Origin: Ianthella basta
Lineage: Eukaryota > Porifera > Demospongiae > Verongiida > Ianthellidae
Assembly: GCA_964019415.1 (NCBI GenBank)
Contig: OZ025869.1
Coordinates: 4,342,765-4,406,764, forward strand
Length of the DNA: 64,000 nt
Reading direction: 5' to 3'
The notes below the pieces were generated by a model, which searched no databases, was not told where the DNA came from, and saw only the letters and a list, made by a program, of their open reading frames with translations. Shown here in pieces: positions 58,594-64,000 of this stretch. How positions within the stretch are numbered: position 1 is the first letter of the stretch; each line of letters begins with the position of its first letter. Both the position numbers and the translations under genes were made by a program.

Positions 58594-60136
58594 TTGATTC
58601 TGACATCACATTCCGTCATGCAAACCACTCAATTGTCTTTCATTACACTATGGTCATACTATGACGAAACTGATGATGACAACCATGGTAACATTACAAA
58701 TCATCAGTTGCACTACAATTATGCTGACGTAATTGGCATCACAACGTTGTACTGTACCAATTACCTTCCTGGTACTGCATACCTGGGCCTTCTGCCAATT
58801 CACATTGCATCTTTTGTACACAAAATATGTCTAGTGGAATAATTCAAAACAAGGCCAGTTGACATAGCTGTAATTCATGGTAGAACTGCAGATATTCCAG
58901 GGCGACTGTGTCAAGTGAGGGGAGAGAAGACACAACCATCTTTCCATACAAGCACCCATAACTGCACCTTTTATTTAGCGACTGCAAGACAGCCACCAAG
59001 GATGGCTTCAGTAACAGCATGTTGTGGGTAGGTTGAGCAGAGTGATCCAATGGGGACAGGCAAACTGTCTCTCAAAACTAGTTGTAAGTCACTGTGTTGT
59101 GCAATTCATGTACTATACCTTCGCGGGTAACAGTTATTGCAATTATAGTGAAGCTTCCACAGCAATATGTTTACATTTACAGTAGCAACACTTAGCTCAA
59201 CTACCCCACACCCATCCAATTATACCTAAACACCCACCCACACCTACCAACACACACACCTTTTCCTACCGATACACCCACTTCTACCTACTGATACACC
59301 CTCATCACTGATTCACACATCAGCAAGCACTAATGCAGCAACACAAACACACTCGTATGCTCAGACACTATATGTATTATGTCGATACAACAGTGTGGGG
59401 ACTGAGATGTGACTGTAGACACACAGTGGCTCCTTACAAAGGTCATGCCGAACAACGGACTATCCTACCACACACACATCTGTCTAAATCTTCATTTAAA
59501 CACATGAGATTCATAGTACAGCAGAATCTGTCTATCCCATTCACTAGTGTGACTAGCCAACTGGGCTACTGCAGGTGAGTGCATTGGAGAGGTGCAATGC
59601 AAACTATCACAGTGTAGGCTACATAGCCAATATGACCGAAGTGTCCTTGGTCCTTTACTTCGTTACGTACGGTACGTACTTTACTTACTTAGATGAATTC
59701 TGGAGAACCTCATACAGTTGATGAGATGGTGAAGGGCATTTACTGCCCACTCACTGTCATCTCCTCTAACCTAGTGCATACCATGTTATACTACGCAGTC
59801 CCTGCCGCTTGAAACACATGACAAGAGTAGCGTAGAGGTGAAAGAAATGCAAGCACACCCAACCCTTCCCTTCCCTTTTACATACCACTGTGACATGGGG
59901 TAGAGTGGGGTGAGGGCTTTACTCAACAGCCAATCACAGACATCTCATCACCCACTTCCTCTAGATCTCCTATTAAAAGAATTCAGGTCTACAGTACAAC
60001 ACACACCAATGACCTCCTGACAGGCTACAGAGTACAAATGGCACACATACCATCCTCCTGGGCACTAACCACAAGACTGAGCACAAGAGGCAATGTTACT
60101 ACTACAACCACTGCTGCCTCCCTCAACCTAGTTTAG
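58594..60136 (+). pseudogene. Plus-strand unknown gene of unit M, M4 copy
   Basis: Same blocks and splice-like borders as M2, ending at TAG 60136. Small differences include catggttgag changed to gtaggttgag in the second block and a donor changed from gcaggtaac to gcgggtaac. Confidence 0.35.
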
Positions 60137-60649
60137 AAACAATCACTCTTTGAATTAGATTCCTGTATGCATTGTGCTTGTGGAAGGCAGGCTAGTTAGT
60201 TTCACCCATCTACTTTATACATGCAATTGTAACATGTCCAGTTTCAAGTACAACCTACACAATGTGCATGTGGCTGGACTGACACACACACATTCTTACA
60301 CGAACATGTACACAGAGCATAGAGGAAGAAAAGGACTTTTATAACTCTTTGCTTAGATACACTACAGAGATGCTGCTGTGTACATGCACCCTGTCACCAT
60401 TCAGTTTTCACCCTACCCTGTCAATGTTCAGTGGGGCATCTCGGTGTTTGCACAGCTGTCTGAATGTCCTCTACTGCTCCTTGACCGCAAATGATTCCTA
60501 TGGTCTCAAAGACACTCTTCCACATATGATCCTGGCTCCCTGCTACAGGAGACTTTTGCATCTACTTTACACATTTGTCTGGGTCGATCTGCTGAACACC
60601 AGGCCCACATTCAAGGTATGGTGAAATACGTTCAAGGTGAGCTTGAAAG

Positions 60650-61045
60650 CTATTGGAATGCATGCATATAAAGTCCTGGGTTAAACATATACCATTGTAG
60701 GGGGCAGTTGTTCAGCATCTCGAACAACACAGCTATCTTGCTGTGTTTGTGCACTCTAAGAAGCATTGCGTATGCTGGTTTGCGGTTTGTACAGTTTCTG
60801 GCAACACACTTAATGCTGCTACACATTCTTTCATGTGCTTCAGTATTCAATGATCTCAAATTGGTGATAGGACTATGAATTAGAAGCGCATGGAAGTACA
60901 GGCTAAAAACTTGGTGCCAGCTAGCCAAATGTGAAAAGAGAGTAAGACACGGCTCATGGTCGAGCCAGCAGCAAATGTACAGCTGTAGGATTTGTCGTGA
61001 AGTTCTTTTTGATTCATTAACATACACGTTCTCAGAAATCTTCAA
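60650..61045 (-). pseudogene. Minus-strand unknown exon of unit M, M4 copy
   Basis: Open from 61045 to 60650, with the same SPITNLRSLNTEAHERMCSS and NCTNRKPAYAMLL blocks as M1. The upstream piece near 61040-61150 is shortened. Confidence 0.4.
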
Positions 61046-61289
61046 CAGTTTCCATTAACTGCATTACTTTCGTGTCCACACCACAACCAGCTTTACTCAC
61101 ATTTCACACACTCTGAGATCTACTCCAGTGTGTCCACTATCTCTACAATTTACATTCATTTTCTTACCTTCAACATTATAAATGTACTTTAGCCTTATGA
61201 CAGCAATTTAGCATATGATTACAGTCTGTATCATTTCTCATCACTTATGACCATAAAATATCTAACTACACTTAGCTCTTCAACAGTCG

Positions 61290-62055
61290 ACAACACCAAT
61301 CTGCTTTTGAGATGGCACGAGGCGGATGTTTAGCATAGAACAATGAAAATTTGTTTCCCTTTCTGCTTGGTCCACACAACAATCCAGTGATTGGATTTGA
61401 TGTGCAGTATCTGTACAGCATTGATGTTTCCTGCCTGTGTGATTGTGCTTGTAACAGTGTCAGCCGCATACCACTTAACTTTGGAAATAGCTGCTTCAAC
61501 AGCCGTTGTGCGAAATGCATATGCAGATCCACCAAGCACTTGCCACTTTCAATTGTATTCTTCTCTTTCTCTGTTGGAACAATGTCATTGAAACATAGTC
61601 AAACTGGCAGTTTCTTTGTCCCATTATGGCACCATCTGTAGCCATCAGCCTTCCAATCATCTGTGCATTTACAAAGAGATAAGTTTCAGTGTGCATTTAC
61701 TTTACTCACTATGTCAGTTAACATCTCTTTCACTGCTGATGAATATTCTACACCACGTTGAAATGAGCATGGTGCTATCTAGTGTGTAGTAACTACACGT
61801 AGCTGTGCCTGCATGTGTTCCTCACCTGGGCATTGGTCATTCTTGTACCGGTACACCTCTCCTCCCTTTGCTTGAGCAGGTGGTAGTAGAACTCCTCATA
61901 GTCGGTGATGTTGTCCAAGAACTGCACAAGCTCCGTCACAGACAATCTCTCTGTCCTCCAGAAGACTGGCCATGCAGGATTCATATTACACTTGTATGAT
62001 TTCAGCTTCTTTGTGTGAACTTTTATCACTGTTTTGATTTTGGAATTTGTCACTA
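61290..62055 (-). pseudogene. Two-exon remnant, unrecognised nuclear-protein-like gene
   Basis: The minus-strand exon from about 62053 to 61826 (donor GCCCAG|GTGAGG) reads PAWPVFWRTERLSVTELVQF then LDNITDYEEFYYHLLKQREE. The next exon starts at 61660 after aaatgcacag; in one frame it gives DDWKADGYRWCHNGTKKLPV, and in others GGSAYAFRTTAVEAAISKVK. The W--DGYRW---G-KKLP block resembles short DNA-binding-type domains I remember from uncharacterised sponge and cnidarian proteins, somewhat like CG-1. Frame changes in the second exon suggest a pseudogene. Confidence 0.35.
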
Positions 62056-62424
62056 ATCGATGTGTTGTTACGTATTACACTTTGGTCCACCAGTAGTACA
62101 CTTTGGTCCGCTATTTAGCGTATTCATGCCTCACAATGTCCACACTTTAGGTGATTAATGGGCACTAATTGCCATTCCTATTCTTTGTGTGTGGCTGTGT
62201 CGGTGCGGACTGTCAGCAAAATAGAATCAACCTTCAGAACTTGGTCAACGCATTCTGGGCTGTAGCAAACCTATGTAGCTTTTGCCATCACAGACCACTA
62301 ACTACTCTAGCGACTGTGAGTTCCTTGATACATTATATTTCTGTAAATACTCACTGTAAATGCATGTGCTGTAAGCAGTCATGTGCCTGTCTTTGCTTGA
62401 GATTTCTCCATGCATGTGTGGTGT

Positions 62425-62451
62425 GTGTGTGTGTGTGGTGTGTGTGCATGT

Positions 62452-62498
<47 letters not shown>

Positions 62499-62620
62499 GT
62501 ATGTGTGTGTGTGTGGGTGTTGGTGTATGCATGTGTGTGGGTGTCTGTGTGTGGGTGTTGTGTGTGGAAGGGGTTTGGGTGTGTGGGTGTGTCTGGTGTG
62601 TGTGTTGCATGTTTATCTCC
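62425..62620. repeat. Interrupted TG-rich tract
   Basis: Mostly gtgtgt with ggtgtg, gcatg and gggtg interruptions, followed by ctccctacctccctacctccc. The 193-codon plus frame across it (Cys-Val runs) is an artefact. Confidence 0.93.
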
Positions 62621-62669
62621 CTACCTCCCTACCTCCCTGACACTATGTCATACTTACCTATGTTGCGTG

Positions 62670-63480
62670 ACAGAGCAGCGACTGAAGAGAGCAAGTAAAC
62701 ACTGCAAGATAGCAGCCAGCAGGTCGCCAACGTGGTGCTATTACTACTAATAATTTATACATGTACACTCTACAAATTAATATGCACACCACACTGTTGT
62801 TGTCCGTTGTGATTCATTATAGCAAACATTACTTTACCTCATTCAATATCGTGTGCTCATATAACTTTTACTACATTTCAGTGTATACTTTCATATCATA
62901 TATCAATGCTGATGGTAATCAATACAGTATAGTAATTCTGTGAATATTACTTTTTATGTATAATATAATGAGAATGAGAATGAATGAGTGAAGATGTATT
63001 TGTCATGGTTAAACCGTTGAGTGGCCAATCTAGAAGTATACATTCGCCCCTGACTGTACATTCATCTTGTGGATGACCTGCAGGTTAAAAGAAGAAAAGT
63101 ATGTTACATGGAAGCTATGTGCACTTGCATTTGTGCCTGCATAGTGTGCTCTTATTTCAATTTCAGTGTGTGATACTTACCTGGCTTCTACTGTGGGGTC
63201 TTCTCCCCCACCTGCCAAGAGGGGCCACCCTTCAGGTAACCCTCGGCTGATCCACTGGGTGTGCTACATTTGTAGCACACCTCTCTCCCAAATTGTAAAA
63301 TTAACACCTACATGTATGTAAATTGAAAAGCAGTACACTAGCATAATTATATGTAGCACCTAACTTACTCCGGACAGTCCCAGTCTTTCTTCCACTTGTC
63401 CTGCGGAGCCCCCTCTGACCTGCTTTAGGGGGCGTGGCCAGGGACTCCCCAACTGGCTTCGCTGGGGACCCCCCTGTGGT
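62670..63480. repeat. Right-hand direct copy of array-edge sequence
   Basis: 62670-62890 matches the M1/M2 junction (30105-30305), and 62880-63480 matches 23150-23800 in the same orientation. This places a second copy of the 23.3-kb gene at the right side of the M array. Confidence 0.85.
63030..63480 (-). pseudogene. Three-exon gene end, copy 2, broken
   Basis: Relative of 23302-23845. The last exon (63077-63030) is intact, with the same stop. The middle exon has an extra base in the cccctcttgg run, shifting its frame into a stop. The first exon has an insertion of about 20 bases (cctgcggagccccctctgac) and is cut off at about 63480, where unrelated sequence (ggtgacgcgacacagag) begins. Confidence 0.5.
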
Positions 63481-63489
63481 GGGTGACGC

Positions 63490-64000
63490 GACACAGAGTG
63501 AGCGCGGCCTTCGGCTGCACTTGCTAGTACGATTATATTCTTTAAATGTATATTTAGAAATAGGGTACTATGATATCTGATGCATCAAATAGGCAGTGCA
63601 CAGCACCCCCTATGCAAGGTTATAATGTTGCATGCTATATAATACTATCTGTATATTCCCTGCTTGTTCAACGTATCTAGAGAAAGGTTGCCTCATACGA
63701 GGCAAGGAGAAAGCAATTCAATAGAAAAGTTAAGGAAAGAAAGCAACACCACAATGAATTCAGTAAATGTAATCAGTCTAGTATGGCCTTCTGCATAGCT
63801 ACATATTTTCTTCCAGAATCAAATTATCTGTCACACTCTAGCACTCTTGCTGATTTGGACTCCCCATTAAGTCCTTTATAGCATGGTAACTGTGCATGTA
63901 AATTGGCAGGAAAGGTAATGTTACAATTGCTGCTAGCCCGGTGCAACATCTGGAGAACAGAAAAGCCAACACTGCTGAAGAACTTGAAGAAACATACCTG
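63490..64000. other. No recognisable feature
   Basis: Half a kilobase of AT-leaning sequence with no open frame of note and no repeat partner in the window. Confidence 0.5.

Larger units (their letters stand above)
54350..61270. repeat. Unit M, copy M4
   Basis: Begins at aacctcgttcaatatcg, the same edge as the M1/M2 junction (30252). Order: L segment, 0.5 kb of other sequence, LINE endonuclease/PHD, a single 0.2-kb repeat, the best-preserved trihelix gene, spacer, plus-strand unknown gene, tail, minus exon. Confidence 0.9.

Noticed and set aside
62169-62750. 193-codon plus-strand frame
   Set aside because: More than half is TG-repeat translation; the flanks show no splice signals or family motif.

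Overview
This window looks like nuclear DNA of an animal. Coding stretches are broken by short GT-AG introns, and there are LINE pieces with a PHD-finger/endonuclease arrangement, a KDZ-type DNA transposon, ankyrin-coding exons, satellites and minisatellites. The protein styles I recognise (KDZ transposase, C14orf93-like C-terminus, ZAD-like Cys pairs, trihelix-type Myb protein) fit an early-branching metazoan such as a sponge. That placement is inference; no rRNA, tRNA or housekeeping gene anchors it. Little of the window is ordinary single-copy gene: most is segmental duplication, amplified pseudogenes and tandem repeats.

Region 1 (1-16 kb) holds a segmental duplication, here called unit S. 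Copy 1 enters from outside the window and ends near 5783. Copy 2 runs 8230-15964. A deleted third piece lies at 5962-6345. The copies are nearly identical apart from a 2.0-kb block present only in copy 2 (11405-13427) and a roughly 196-base loss near 15127. Unit S carries minus-strand exon remnants with ankyrin repeats, a coiled coil and a Gly/Gln-rich minisatellite. Between the copies lies a broken OTU-like protease domain (7.08-7.6 kb).

Region 2 (16-24.7 kb) is a patchwork: TACGTA-rich tandem duplications, an inverted partner of a repeat in unit S, a 17/34-base minisatellite, a minus-strand LINE 3' end carrying a hairpin, the three-exon end of an unrecognised gene (23.3-23.85 kb), and a (TG)n tract of about 140 bases.

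Region 3 (22.5-39.8 kb and 54.35-61.3 kb) is a mosaic array of a 4.7-6-kb unit, here called M: four main copies plus a leading fragment. Each carries a trihelix/coiled-coil gene that was already broken before amplification, a plus-strand spliced-looking gene of unknown family, a minus-strand unknown exon and pieces of a PHD/endonuclease LINE. The array is bracketed by direct copies of the 23.3-kb gene (second copy at 63.0 kb).

Region 4 (39.83-54.35 kb) interrupts the array between M3 and M4. It holds the most gene-like part of the window: a divergent pair made of a nine-exon minus-strand gene with a C14orf93-like C-terminus (39941-41814) and a KDZ transposase on the plus strand (41946-45217). 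Their start codons are 131 bases apart, so they probably share a promoter and may form one two-gene mobile element. The rest is ZAD-like and other exon pieces, a palindromic MITE-like element, a 486-base satellite of nearly five units, a possible terminal-inverted-repeat element and a 1.1-kb degenerate minisatellite.

Exon borders were read by eye from splice signals and phase. Family names rest on remembered motifs, not on a search.
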